DNA from: Nocardioides thalensis
GTDB taxonomy: Bacteria > Actinomycetota > Actinomycetes > Propionibacteriales > Nocardioidaceae
Reading direction: 5' to 3'
Length of the DNA stretch: 64,000 nucleotides
Assembly (NCBI RefSeq): GCF_013410655.1
Contig: NZ_JACCFP010000001.1
Span: 3,371,501-3,435,500 of the forward strand
A model generated the notes under the pieces. That model saw nothing but the letters and a program-made list of their open reading frames with translations. It was not told where the DNA came from and ran no database searches. Positions 47,723 through 56,430 of this stretch are shown here, piece after piece (position 1 is the first letter of the stretch; the number at the start of each line of letters is the position of its first letter). Position numbers and translations under genes: made by a program.

Positions 47723-48823
47723 ATGGTGAAGGGCAAGCGCAGCGCGCTCGTCGCGGTGGGGCTCGGGCTCGCGCTCTCGCTCGCGGCATGCGGCGAGGAC
47801 GACAGCAACGGCAGTGGCAGCGACACAGGCGGTGACGGCGGCGACGTCCAGGGCAAGATCGGCGTCATCCTCCCGGACACCGAGTCGTCGGTCCGCTGGG
47901 AGAGCGCGGACCGGCCGGCGATCCAGGCGGCCTGTGACGAGGCCGGCGTCGAGTGCGACATCCAGAACGCCGAGGGCGACGCAGAGCGGATGACGCAGAT
48001 CGCCGACACGATGATCGGTGACGGCGTGACCGTGCTCGCGATCGTCAACCTCGACTCCGCGTCCGGCGCGGCGATCCAGGAGAAGGCCGCGTCCGCGGGT
48101 GTCGCGACCATCGACTACGACCGGCTCACGCTGGGCGGCTCGGCCGAGTACTACGTCTCGTTCGACAACGTGAAGGTCGGCGAGCTGCAGGGCCAGGGCC
48201 TGGCCGACTGCCTCGGCGACAAGCCGGCGAACATCGTCTACCTGAACGGCTCGCCGACCGACAACAACGCGACCCTCTTCGCCGAGGGCGCGCACAGCGT
48301 GCTCGACCCGATGACGCAGTACAAGGTCGTCGGCGAGCAGGCCGTCCCTGACTGGGACAACGAGGAGGCTGCAGTCATCTTCGAGCAGCTCTACACCGCC
48401 GCCGGCGGCAAGGTCGACGGCGTGCTGGCGGCCAACGACGGCCTCGGCGGCGCGGCGATCAGCATCCTCGAGGGCAAGGGCCAGGCCGGCAAGGTCCCGG
48501 TCACCGGCCAGGACGCGACCGTCGAGGGCCTGCAGAACATCCTCGCCGGCACCCAGTGCATGACCGTCTACAAGTCGGCCACGCAGGAGGCGAACGCTCT
48601 CGCCGAGGTCGCGATCGCGCTGGCCACCGGTGGCGAGGCGGAGACCACCGGCACCACGGCCGACAGCGAGTCGGGCCGCGAGGTGCCGTCGATCCTGCTC
48701 GAGCCCCAGTCGATCACGGCCGAGAACGTCGGCGACGTGATCGCCGACGGTGGCCAGACCTACGAGGACGTCTGCGCCGGCGAGTACGAGCAGATGTGTG
48801 CGGACGCGGGCATCACTCCGTGA
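47723..48823 (+). CDS. xylF: D-xylose-binding lipoprotein (XylF)
   Basis: A 366-residue periplasmic-type binding protein anchored as a lipoprotein (signal LALSLAAC, Cys near residue 23, then a Ser/Gly/Asp linker). It aligns by eye with E. coli XylF at YDRLTLGGSAEYYVSFDNVKVGELQ, LNGSPTDNNATLF, LAANDGLGGAAISIL, VTGQDATVEGLQNILAG and TQCMTVYKSA, which include sugar-contacting Asn/Asp residues. The ATG has AAGGAGG 6-7 nt upstream. It is the first gene of xylF-xylG-xylH-ROK, with an operator in the leader and a stem-loop after it, which usually keeps binding-protein mRNA in excess. Confidence 0.95.
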   Translation: MVKGKRSALVAVGLGLALSLAACGEDDSNGSGSDTGGDGGDVQGKIGVILPDTESSVRWESADRPAIQAACDEAGVECDIQNAEGDAERMTQIADTMIGDGVTVLAIVNLDSASGAAIQEKAASAGVATIDYDRLTLGGSAEYYVSFDNVKVGELQGQGLADCLGDKPANIVYLNGSPTDNNATLFAEGAHSVLDPMTQYKVVGEQAVPDWDNEEAAVIFEQLYTAAGGKVDGVLAANDGLGGAAISILEGKGQAGKVPVTGQDATVEGLQNILAGTQCMTVYKSATQEANALAEVAIALATGGEAETTGTTADSESGREVPSILLEPQSITAENVGDVIADGGQTYEDVCAGEYEQMCADAGITP

Positions 48824-48860
48824 CCCTGCACCACCTCTGAACAGCACCACCTGACGGCGT

Positions 48861-48887
48861 CCGCGCCCCGGCGATCCCGGGGCGCGG
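48861..48887 (+). terminator. Intercistronic hairpin after xylF
   Basis: Perfect 11-bp GC stem (48861-48871 with 48877-48887, loop CGATC), 38 bases after the xylF stop. Likely a partial terminator or mRNA stabiliser giving more XylF than XylGH. Confidence 0.75.
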
Positions 48888-48920
48888 GCACCCGTCGGGC
48901 GCGCACCAGTCGCACCCGGC

Positions 48921-48943
48921 ATATGTAGATCCGCCCAACAAAT
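48921..48943. promoter_or_regulatory. Second, degenerate xyl operator before xylG
   Basis: ATATGTAGA-N5-CCAACAAAT matches the xylF operator at 14 of 18 arm positions with the same 5-base spacer, 27 bases upstream of xylG. It may be an auxiliary binding site. Confidence 0.6.
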
Positions 48944-48969
48944 CCCGAGCACATCGGAGCCCGTTCCAC

Positions 48970-49779
48970 ATGACTTCCTCGATGCCCCTCGAGTACGGCG
49001 AGCAGCCCGCCGTACCGATCCTCCAACTGCGTGGCGTCAACAAGAGCTTCGGCGTCGTCCACGTCCTGCACGACGTCGACTTCGCCGTCTACCCCGGCCA
49101 GGTCACCGCGCTCGTCGGCGACAACGGCGCGGGCAAGTCCACCCTGGTGAAGGTCATCGCCGGCATCTACGGTCGCGACAGCGGCGACTACGTCTTCGAG
49201 GGTGCGCCCGTCCACGTGCACGGTCCGCGCGACGTCGCCGCGCTCGGGATCGAGGTCGTCTACCAGGACCTCGCGCTGTGCGACAACCTCGACATCGTCG
49301 ACAACATGTTCCTCGGGCGTGAGCTCCGCAAGGGCGGTGTCCTCGACGACAACGCCATGGAGGAGAAGGCGCGCGAGACGCTCGCCTCGCTCTCGGTGCG
49401 CACCGTCAAGTCGGTGCGCCAGAGCGTGGCCAGCCTGTCCGGCGGCCAGAGGCAGACCGTCGCGATCGCGAAGGCGGTCCTCTGGAACTCCAAGATCGTG
49501 CTCCTCGACGAGCCGACCGCGGCCCTGGGCGTCGCCCAGACGCGGCAGGTGCTCGACCTGGTCCGCCGCCTTGCCGACCGCGGCCTGGGTGTCGTGCTCA
49601 TCTCGCACAACATGAACGACGTGTTCGAGGTCGCCGACCGGATCACCGCCCTCTACCTCGGCCGGGTCGCGGCCGACGTCCCCGCGCGGGACCTCACCCA
49701 CAGCCAGGTCGTCGAGCTGATCACCGCGGGCCGCTCCGGCGACCTCGGCATCCGCGAAGCCGCCACGGCGACGATCTGA
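48970..49779 (+). CDS. xylG: Xylose ABC transporter ATPase (single NBD)
   Basis: A 269-residue ATPase with one nucleotide-binding domain: Walker A VGDNGAGKSTLVKVI, Q-loop EVVYQDLALCDNL, signature SLSGGQRQTVAIAKA, Walker B KIVLLDEPTAAL and switch His in LISHNM. Enteric XylG has two fused NBDs (about 510 residues), so this one must pair as a homodimer, like FrcA-type sugar ATPases. It lies between xylF and xylH (10 bases before xylH), which makes xylose the likely cargo. The symbol follows operon position. Confidence 0.9.
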   Translation: MTSSMPLEYGEQPAVPILQLRGVNKSFGVVHVLHDVDFAVYPGQVTALVGDNGAGKSTLVKVIAGIYGRDSGDYVFEGAPVHVHGPRDVAALGIEVVYQDLALCDNLDIVDNMFLGRELRKGGVLDDNAMEEKARETLASLSVRTVKSVRQSVASLSGGQRQTVAIAKAVLWNSKIVLLDEPTAALGVAQTRQVLDLVRRLADRGLGVVLISHNMNDVFEVADRITALYLGRVAADVPARDLTHSQVVELITAGRSGDLGIREAATATI

Positions 49780-49789
49780 GGAGGCCGCG

Positions 49790-51070
49790 ATGACTCTGCA
49801 GTCCGACAACGCGACCACCGAGCCCGCCGCCCAGCGCGCCGGCTTCGACTCCGACGCGCACCACGCGGCCACCGTCCGCGACGCCGTCACCGACTACCTC
49901 AACCGGCTCCGCGGCGGCGACATGGGATCGCTCCCCGCCATCCTCGGCCTCGTCGTCCTGTTCGCGGTGTTCACCGGTCTCCACGACCGCTTCCTGACCA
50001 CCTACAACATGGCCAACCTCGTGGTGCAGGCCGGCTCGATCATCGTGCTCGCAATGGGCCTGGTGTTCGTGCTCCTCCTCGGCGAGATCGACCTGTCGGC
50101 GGGTGTCGCGGGCGGCGCCTCGGCGACGATCACGACCCTGGTGATGATCGACTACAGCTGGGAGTGGTGGCTCGCCACGCTGGCAGGACTCGCCGCCGGT
50201 GCCGTCATCGGTCTCGTGATCGGCGTCCTGGTGGCCACCCTGGGCATCCCGTCCTTCGTCGTCACGCTCGCGTTCTTCCTCGCCCTCCAGGCGGTCCCGC
50301 TCAAGCTCATCGGCTCGGGCGGCTCGCTCCGGGTCACCGGCGTGCTCCGCGATCTCTCGATCAAGAACGTGCCGGTCACGGCCGGCTGGATCGCAGCGAT
50401 CGCGATCGTGGTCGGCTTCGCCGGCCTGTCGCTGTGGAAGTACCGCACGCGGTCGGCGAAGGGACTGGTCCACAAGCCGCTCGGACTGATCCTGCTGCAG
50501 ATCGGCGTGCTCGCCGCGGTCGTCCTGGGCGTCACCGCCCTCCTGAGCGACAACCGCGCCCCGAACCCGCTGCTGTTCAACATCAGCGGCATCCCGTGGG
50601 CGGCTCCGGTCGTCATCGCACTGCTGCTGTTCTGGACGTTCGTGCTGACCCGCACCCGGTTCGGCCGGCACCTCTACGCCGTCGGCGGCAACGCCGAGGC
50701 CGCGCGCCGCGCGGGCATCAACGTGACCGGCATCAAGATCGCGGCGTTCATGATCTGTACCTCGATGGCGGCCATCAGCGGCCTGCTCGCGGCGTCGTAC
50801 ACCGGCAAGGTCTCCCCGGGCTCCGGCGGCGGCAACGAGCTGCTGTACGCGGTCGCCGCGGCAGTCATCGGCGGCACCAGCCTCTTCGGCGGCCGCGGCC
50901 GCGCGATCGACGCCGTCATCGGCGGTCTGGTGATCGCGACCATCCCCAACGGGCTGGGCCTGCTCAACCAGGCGAGCTACATCAACTTCCTGGTCACCGG
51001 CGGCGTGCTGCTGCTCGCGGCCAGCGTGGACGCGATCTCCCGCCGCCGACGTTCCTCCGCAGGCGTCTAG
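49790..51070 (+). CDS. xylH: Xylose ABC transporter permease
   Basis: A 426-residue permease of the ribose/xylose type with about 10-12 helices. The segment VLAMGLVFVLLLGEIDLSAGVAGGASATI is the conserved helix 2-3 region of this class, FVVTLAFFLALQAVPL follows, and GRHLYAVGGNAEAARRAGINV is the cytoplasmic loop that meets the ATPase. VIGGTSLFGGRGRAIDAVIGGLVI lies near the end. The length and the large insert (SIKNVPVTAGW to SDNRAPNPLLF) match XylH rather than RbsC. The ATG has GAGGAGG upstream. Confidence 0.93.
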   Translation: MTLQSDNATTEPAAQRAGFDSDAHHAATVRDAVTDYLNRLRGGDMGSLPAILGLVVLFAVFTGLHDRFLTTYNMANLVVQAGSIIVLAMGLVFVLLLGEIDLSAGVAGGASATITTLVMIDYSWEWWLATLAGLAAGAVIGLVIGVLVATLGIPSFVVTLAFFLALQAVPLKLIGSGGSLRVTGVLRDLSIKNVPVTAGWIAAIAIVVGFAGLSLWKYRTRSAKGLVHKPLGLILLQIGVLAAVVLGVTALLSDNRAPNPLLFNISGIPWAAPVVIALLLFWTFVLTRTRFGRHLYAVGGNAEAARRAGINVTGIKIAAFMICTSMAAISGLLAASYTGKVSPGSGGGNELLYAVAAAVIGGTSLFGGRGRAIDAVIGGLVIATIPNGLGLLNQASYINFLVTGGVLLLAASVDAISRRRRSSAGV

Positions 51071-51078
51071 CAGGACCG

Positions 51079-52317
51079 ATGACGACCAGGCAGCGCGGCG
51101 CCGGCACCAACCAGGAGGGGGTGCGCCGCCACAATCTCGGGACCCTGCTCCGCCACGTGCACCGGACCGGGGAGATCTCCCGTGCCGAGCTGACCAGCCT
51201 GATGGGGCTCAACCGCAGCACCATCGCGGGGCTGGTCGGCGAGCTGGCGGAGCTCGGGCTCACCGAGCACGCCGACCCGGCCACCGGGTCGGCGGGCGCG
51301 GGGCGGCGTACCGCCGGGCGGCCGTCGGCGGGCGTGCGCGTGGTCGATGCGGGACCGTACGTCGTCGCCGTGGACCTCGGCGTCGACCGCGCGGTCGTGG
51401 CGCGGGTCGGGCTGGGCGGCCGGATCGCCGAGCGCGCCGAGGCCGCGATCAACGAGGACACCGAGGCCTGGCAGGTCGGCGCGGCCGTGGCCGCGCTGGT
51501 GCGACACGTCGTGTCGTGGGCGCCGGAGCACGCGCCCCTGCTGGGCATCGGCATCAGCGTGCCGGGTCTGGTCCGCCGTACGGACGGACTGGTGCGGCAG
51601 GCGCCCAACCTCGGCTGGCGCGACGTGTCGTTCGGGTCGATCGTGCTCGCCGCGCTCGACCTGGACGTGCCGGTCCGGCTCGGCAACGACGCCGACCTCG
51701 GCGCGCTCGCCGAGCACCATCGCGGTGCCGGCGTAGGAATAGACGACCTGATCTACATCTCCGGCAACGTCGGCGTCGGTGCCGGCGTCATCACCGGCGG
51801 GGTGCGGCTGCAGGGCGCCGGCGGCTACGCCGGCGAGGTCGGCCACATGAACTTCGACCCGCGCGGGCCGTTGTGCCATTGCGGCAGTCGCGGCTGCTGG
51901 GAGACGGCCGTCGGCGCGCACGCGATCGCGGCCGCGGTGAAGTCGCCGGCCGACCAGGTGGTGCGGCTCGGCGAGGTGCTCGACGAGATCACCGCTCCCC
52001 CGCGCGAGCTGCGCCCGATCGCCGCCAGCATCGGCCGCGGCCTCGCCGACGTGGTGAACTCCTACAACCCGAGCCTGGTGATCCTGGGCGGCTACTTCCA
52101 GCCGCTGTTCCGGCTGATGCGGTCCGAGGTCACCGCCGGTCTCGCCGAGCGCACGATGGCCCCCGCGCTGGAGTCGGTGCGGCTCGCGGTCCCCGGCCTC
52201 GGCGCCGACTCGGTCCTCCTCGGCGCGGCCGAGATCGCCCTCGAGCCCGTGTTCGCCGACCCCGTCGCCAGCCTCGCCACCGCCATCACCGACGCCCGTT
52301 CCCGCCTCGCCGGCTAG
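51079..52317 (+). CDS. ROK-family transcriptional regulator (xylFGH operon)
   Basis: A 412-residue ROK repressor. The N-terminal winged helix (about 20-65) has SRAELTSLMGLNRSTIAGLVGELAELGL. The sugar-kinase-like domain has VVAVDLGVDRAVV, ISVPGLV, GNDADLGALAEH and the ROK signature GGYAGEVGHMNFDPRGPLCHCGSRGCWET, whose CHC-x5-C residues bind zinc. The ATG at 51079 lies eight bases after xylH. As last gene of the operon it probably controls the operators at 47639 and 48921, with xylose as inducer (inference). It differs clearly from the ROK protein of the opposing operon. Confidence 0.92.
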   Translation: MTTRQRGAGTNQEGVRRHNLGTLLRHVHRTGEISRAELTSLMGLNRSTIAGLVGELAELGLTEHADPATGSAGAGRRTAGRPSAGVRVVDAGPYVVAVDLGVDRAVVARVGLGGRIAERAEAAINEDTEAWQVGAAVAALVRHVVSWAPEHAPLLGIGISVPGLVRRTDGLVRQAPNLGWRDVSFGSIVLAALDLDVPVRLGNDADLGALAEHHRGAGVGIDDLIYISGNVGVGAGVITGGVRLQGAGGYAGEVGHMNFDPRGPLCHCGSRGCWETAVGAHAIAAAVKSPADQVVRLGEVLDEITAPPRELRPIAASIGRGLADVVNSYNPSLVILGGYFQPLFRLMRSEVTAGLAERTMAPALESVRLAVPGLGADSVLLGAAEIALEPVFADPVASLATAITDARSRLAG

Positions 52318-52541
52318 CCGAGTTGTAGGTCATGGTCGGCCGAGTTGTGGGTGATGGTCGGCCGAGTTGTGGGTGATGGTCGGCCGAGTTGTGGGTGCTG
52401 GTCGGCCGAGTTGTACCTGATCACGCGGGTGGTCCACGGCGTACAACTCGACGTGCCACGAGGTCCAACTCGACGTGCCACGAGGTCCAACTCGGCCCGC
52501 CACGAGGTACAACTCGGCCCGCCACGAGGTAGGACTCGGCC
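52318..52541. repeat. Five-forward / five-inverted 22-bp repeat array
   Basis: Five forward units with core CCGAGTTGT start at 52318, 52340, 52362, 52384 and 52406; five inverted units start at 52442, 52464, 52486, 52508 and 52530. All steps are exactly 22 bp. Forward tails read like GGGTGATGGTCGG; inverted units, read on the minus strand, have the same core and a different tail, ACCTCGTGGCGGG. The array fills the gap between the two convergent ROK genes without touching either stop codon. Confidence 0.95.
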
Positions 52542-53702
52542 TTAACCCAGGTCGACAAGGCCGTCGAAGAGGGCGGTGAGGGAGCGCTCGGCGGCGCCGA
52601 GGGCGGCGGCCTCGGTGCCGAGCGCGCCGAGGCGGAGGTCGGGGACCTGCTGAACGGGGGCGGCGAGGGTGGCGGCGAGGACGTCGCGGGCGGGGGCGAG
52701 CACCAGGTCGCCGAGTGGCTCGAAGTAGCCGCCGAGGACGATCACCGAGGGGTCGAGGATGCCGGTGACGATGGCCAGGCCCTGGCCGAGGCGGGCGCCG
52801 ATCCTCTCGACGGCGGCTCGTACGGCGGGCGCGGCCTGCGCCCTCTCGGCCACCACCCGCGCCGTCTCCTCCGGCGTGGCGAGCTCGGGCAGGCCGACCG
52901 CGGCGAGCATCGCGTGCAGGCCGACGGAGGCCTCCCAGCAGCCCGTGCGACCGCAGCCGCAGCGCGCGCCCGGCTCGCCGATCGGCAGGTGGCCGACCTC
53001 GCCGGCGAAGCCGCGGGCGCCGCGCACCAGGCGGCCGCCCTCGACCAGGCCGGCGCCGATGCCGACGGTTCCGGTGAGGTAGAGCAGGTGGCGGCTGCCC
53101 CGGCCGGCGCCGTGGTGGAGCTCGGCGACCGCGGCGCAGTCGGCGTCGTTGTTGACCCGCACCCGGTCGGTCCACCCGAACGCGGCGTCGATGCGCTCGG
53201 CGACGCCGGTGCCGGCCAGGCGCAGGTTGGGCGTCCACGCGATGGTGCGGTCGTCCTCGGTGATCAGCCCGGGCACCGCGGCGGTGGCGCCGACCGGGGT
53301 CTGCCCCGCCACCCGGACCGTGTCGGCGACACCGTCGGCGATGTCGGCGAGCGTCCCCTCGATGTCCCGCACGTCGAGCACGGGGCGGGTCACCCGGTGG
53401 CGGACCTGGCCGGACAGGTCGACGACCACCGCGGCGACGTACTCGACGTTGGCCTCGAACCCGATGCCGACCGGCCGCCCCCCGGCGAGCGTGAGCCGGA
53501 GGCCGGGCCGGCCGCGGTCGCCCGAGCGCACCTGCTCGAGCTCGCGGACGGCGCCGGCGTCCTCCAGGTCACCGACGATCGCGCCGACGGTCGCCTTCGC
53601 CAGCCCGGTGCGCCCGGACAGCTCCGCGCGGCTCGCCGGGCCGTCGACGCGCAGGGAGCGCAGGACCGCTCCCGCGTTGCGGCGCCGTACGGTGTCGGAC
53701 AT
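52542..53702 (-). CDS. ROK-family regulator (XylR-like, xylBA operon)
   Basis: A 386-residue ROK repressor. The DNA-binding part (about 8-50) reads NAGAVLRSLRVDGPASRAELSGRTGLAKATVGAIV (two adjoining pieces). The effector domain has VGIGFEANVEYVAAVVVDL, NNDADCAAVAELHHGAG, GTVGIGAGLVEGG and the zinc signature GEVGHLPIGEPGARCGCGRTGCWEA. ATG 53702 lies 12 bases after the xylA stop, making it the third gene of xylB-xylA-ROK. It most likely represses at the TTTAGT/ACTAAA operator before xylB. With the other ROK protein, the locus has two repressors for one sugar. Confidence 0.92.
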   Translation of the reverse strand: MSDTVRRRNAGAVLRSLRVDGPASRAELSGRTGLAKATVGAIVGDLEDAGAVRELEQVRSGDRGRPGLRLTLAGGRPVGIGFEANVEYVAAVVVDLSGQVRHRVTRPVLDVRDIEGTLADIADGVADTVRVAGQTPVGATAAVPGLITEDDRTIAWTPNLRLAGTGVAERIDAAFGWTDRVRVNNDADCAAVAELHHGAGRGSRHLLYLTGTVGIGAGLVEGGRLVRGARGFAGEVGHLPIGEPGARCGCGRTGCWEASVGLHAMLAAVGLPELATPEETARVVAERAQAAPAVRAAVERIGARLGQGLAIVTGILDPSVIVLGGYFEPLGDLVLAPARDVLAATLAAPVQQVPDLRLGALGTEAAALGAAERSLTALFDGLVDLG

Positions 53703-53714
53703 CGATGCGGCCGC

Positions 53715-54881
53715 TCAGCGCACGCCGTAGAGGTGCTCGAGCGCCAGCTGGTCCAGCCGCTCGAACGCGGCACCGCGGGCGGCGAGCGCCTCGACGTCGG
53801 GCAGCGGCCACTCCAGAAGCTGCTGCCAGCCCTCGTCCTCACCGACCGTCGGCACGGACAGCTCGGGCACCCTCGCGGCCTCCAGCGCGGCGACCACCTC
53901 GGGGTCGGCGCGGAACGCCTTCGCCTTCTCGCGCAGGATCAGGTAGTTGTCGATGCAGGCCTTCGCGGTGACCCACACGCCCTCGTCGTCCTCGGTGCGG
54001 ACCGGCTTGTAGTCGAAGTGCACGGGACCGTCATAGCCGCCCGCGAGCAGCGTGTCCACGACCCAGAAGGCGCCGCGCACGTTGCCGGCGCCGAAGCGCA
54101 GGTCCTGGTCGTACTTCGGGCCGTTCTGCCCGTTGAGGTCGATGTGGAAGAGCTTGCCCTGCCAGAGCGCCTGCGCGTAGCCGGCGGCGGCGTTGAGCCC
54201 GGCCATCTCCTCGTGACCGATCTCCGGGTTGACGCCCACCAGCTCGGGACGGTCGAGGGTCTCGATGAACGCGAGCGCGTGGCCGACGGTCGGCAGCAGG
54301 ATGTCGCCGCGGGGCTCGTTGGGCTTGGGCTCGATCGCGAACTTGAGGTCGTAGCCCTTGTCGGTCACGTACTGGCCGAGGACGTTGAACGCCTCCTGGT
54401 AGCGGTCGAGCGCGGCCGCCACACCCTGCGAGGCGCCGTACTCCGCGCCCTCGCGGCCGCCCCAGCAGACGTAGACCTGGGCGCCGAGCTCGGCGGCGAG
54501 GTCGATGTTGCGCATCACCTTGCGCAGCGCGAACCGGCGCACGTCGCGGTCGTTGGCGGTGAACGCGCCGCCCTTGAACACCGGGTGCGTGAACAGGTTG
54601 GTGGTCGCGGTGGTCACGACCAGGCCGGTGTCGGCGAGGCCCTTCTTGAAGCGCTCGATGATGGCGTCGCGGGTGGCGTCGTCGCTGCCGAACGGGATCA
54701 GGTCGTCGTCGTGGAAGTTCACGCCGTAGGCGCCGACCCCCGCCAGGCGCTCGAGCGCGTAGACCGGATCCATCGGCTCGCGCGTCGCGTCGCCGAACGG
54801 GTCGCGGGCCTGCCAGCCGACGGTCCAGAGGCCGAAGGAGAACTTGTCGCTCGGCGACGGCGCCGGGATCTCGATGGTCAT
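53715..54881 (-). CDS. xylA: Xylose isomerase
   Basis: A 388-residue actinobacterial-type (class I) xylose isomerase, converting D-xylose to D-xylulose with two divalent metals. Conserved parts are [28 protein letters not shown] with the catalytic His-Asp, [41 protein letters not shown] (metal Glu), GVNPEIGHE and [17 protein letters not shown] (metal ligands). ATG 54881 has AGAGGAAG just upstream. It follows xylB by 25 bases in the same operon. Confidence 0.97.
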   Translation of the reverse strand: MTIEIPAPSPSDKFSFGLWTVGWQARDPFGDATREPMDPVYALERLAGVGAYGVNFHDDDLIPFGSDDATRDAIIERFKKGLADTGLVVTTATTNLFTHPVFKGGAFTANDRDVRRFALRKVMRNIDLAAELGAQVYVCWGGREGAEYGASQGVAAALDRYQEAFNVLGQYVTDKGYDLKFAIEPKPNEPRGDILLPTVGHALAFIETLDRPELVGVNPEIGHEEMAGLNAAAGYAQALWQGKLFHIDLNGQNGPKYDQDLRFGAGNVRGAFWVVDTLLAGGYDGPVHFDYKPVRTEDDEGVWVTAKACIDNYLILREKAKAFRADPEVVAALEAARVPELSVPTVGEDEGWQQLLEWPLPDVEALAARGAAFERLDQLALEHLYGVR

Positions 54882-54906
54882 GTCTTCCTCTCGATGGGGT
54901 GGTGGG

Positions 54907-56280
54907 TCAGACTCGGTCGCGCAGCGCCGCATAGGCCGTTCGTACGGCGGGCGCGGGCGTCGCGTCGAGGGTCTCGGTGTCGGCGAGCGGCCAGTCGGGC
55001 GGCTCCGCCGCGCCGCTGAGGGCCCAGGCGGCCTGGCGGGCGGCGCCGCGGGCGACGTACTCCCCCGCCGGCGGGAGCAGCACCGAGCGCCCGAGCACGG
55101 CGGGCGCGAGCGTCCGCACGGCGGGCGAGCGGGTCGCGCCACCGACGAGCATGACCCGCTGTGGCTCGTCGCCGGTCGCCGAGAGCAGGGCGTCGACGCC
55201 GTCGGCCAGCGAGCACAGCAGGGCCTCGAACGCGGCCCGCGCGAGGTCGGCCCGCGTCGTCCGGGGCGTCAGCCCCGCCCAGGTGCCGGTCGCGCCGGGC
55301 CGGTTGGGGGTGCGCTCGCCGCCGTAGTAGGGCAGCAGGGTCACGCCGTGCGCTCCGGCAGGCGCCTGGAGGGCGAGCATGGCCAGCTCGTCGTGGTCGA
55401 CGCCCAGCCAGCGGGCCTGGAGGTCGAGGATGCCGGCGGCGTTCATGGTGGTGACCATCGGCAGGAAGCCGCCGGTCGCGTCGGCGAACCCGGTCACGGT
55501 GCCGGTGCCGTCGGCGATCGGGCTGCGGCTCACGGTCGAGGCGACGCCGGAGGTGCCGATGGACACGAGCACGTCGCCGGGTCGCAGGTCGAGCCCGAGC
55601 GCCGCGCCCATGTTGTCGCCGGTGCCGGCGGCGACCACCTGGCCCGTGGGCGTCTGCGCCGCGACGGCGCCGGGGGCGACGACCGCGGGCAGCGCCGGCT
55701 CGTGCCCCAGGGCGGCCTTGGCCAGGTCGGGGCGCCACTCCCCCGCGGCGGTTGCGAAGTAGCCGGTGCCGGAGGCGTCGCCGCGGTCGGTGAACGCGGC
55801 GGTGCCGGGCGCGGCGAGGTGGCGCGAGACGTAGTCGTGCGGCAGCAGCACCTCGGCGACGCGGGCGGCGTTGTCGGGCTCGTGGTCGCGCAGCCAGCGC
55901 AGCTTGCTCGAGGTGAACGATGCCACCAGCACCGAGCCGATCGCGTCCGCGCACGCCTGCGGGCCACCCATCTCGGCGATCAGGGCCTCCGCCGCCGCGG
56001 CGGACCGGGTGTCGTTCCACAGCAGCGCGTCGCGCACCGGCTCGCCGGCCGCGTCGAGGGCCACCATCCCGTGCTGCTGGCCGCCCACGGCGACCGCTGC
56101 CGCCCGGTCGAGCAGGCCTGCCGTCGCGGCGTCGAAGGCCTCCAGCCAGGCGCGCGGGTCGACCTCCGTGCCCGCGGGGTGCGGGGCGCTGCGCTGCTCG
56201 ATGACGGTGCCGTCGTCGGCGTCGACGAGGACCGCCTTCGTGGACTGGGTCGAGGAGTCGACACCGAGGACGAGGGCCAT
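54907..56280 (-). CDS. xylB: Xylulokinase
   Basis: A 457-residue FGGY-family kinase that phosphorylates D-xylulose to feed the pentose phosphate pathway. The start [22 protein letters not shown] is the phosphate-1 loop; [33 protein letters not shown] and [11 protein letters not shown] match xylulokinases, and [10 protein letters not shown] and [15 protein letters not shown] are the ATP-site motifs. ATG 56280 is six bases after a TAAATA -10, so the message is probably leaderless. First gene of xylB-xylA-ROK. Confidence 0.95.
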   Translation of the reverse strand: MALVLGVDSSTQSTKAVLVDADDGTVIEQRSAPHPAGTEVDPRAWLEAFDAATAGLLDRAAAVAVGGQQHGMVALDAAGEPVRDALLWNDTRSAAAAEALIAEMGGPQACADAIGSVLVASFTSSKLRWLRDHEPDNAARVAEVLLPHDYVSRHLAAPGTAAFTDRGDASGTGYFATAAGEWRPDLAKAALGHEPALPAVVAPGAVAAQTPTGQVVAAGTGDNMGAALGLDLRPGDVLVSIGTSGVASTVSRSPIADGTGTVTGFADATGGFLPMVTTMNAAGILDLQARWLGVDHDELAMLALQAPAGAHGVTLLPYYGGERTPNRPGATGTWAGLTPRTTRADLARAAFEALLCSLADGVDALLSATGDEPQRVMLVGGATRSPAVRTLAPAVLGRSVLLPPAGEYVARGAARQAAWALSGAAEPPDWPLADTETLDATPAPAVRTAYAALRDRV

Positions 56281-56286
56281 AGGGAG

Positions 56287-56316
56287 TATTTAGTACGACC
56301 CTTGAACTAAAGTCAA
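56287..56316 (-). promoter_or_regulatory. xylB promoter (-35 TTGACT, -10 TAAATA)
   Basis: On the minus strand TTGACT (56316-56311) and TAAATA (56292-56287) are 18 bp apart, and the -10 ends 6 nt before the ATG. It is the best consensus-like promoter in the window and implies a leaderless xylB message. Confidence 0.75.
56289..56311. promoter_or_regulatory. ROK operator in xylB promoter
   Basis: TTTAGT-N11-ACTAAA, 23 bp overall, lies almost wholly between the -35 and -10 elements, so a bound repressor would occlude RNA polymerase. The TTTAGT/ACTAAA arms resemble known xylose-ROK (XylR) sites. Confidence 0.75.
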
Positions 56317-56427
56317 TGCTTGTGCTGAGGTGCGAGCGCAGCGAGCCTCGAAGTGCTTGTGCTGAGGTGCGAGCGGAGCGAGCCTCGAAGTGCTTGTGCT
56401 GAGGTGCGAGCGAAGCGAGCCTCGGAG
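56317..56427. repeat. Three tandem 37-bp REP-like units
   Basis: Units start at 56317, 56354 and 56391, each reading TGCTTGTGCTGAGGTGCGAG then CG-n-AGCGAGCCTCGAAG, differing mainly at n (C, G, A). Each can fold imperfectly (GAGG with CCTC). Located just behind the xylB promoter and before the DUF4126 stop. Confidence 0.9.
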
Positions 56428-56430
56428 CGC

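Noticed and set aside
52318-52541. Possible CRISPR array
   Set aside because: Units are only 22 bp, contiguous, without unique spacers, half of them inverted, and no cas genes are near.
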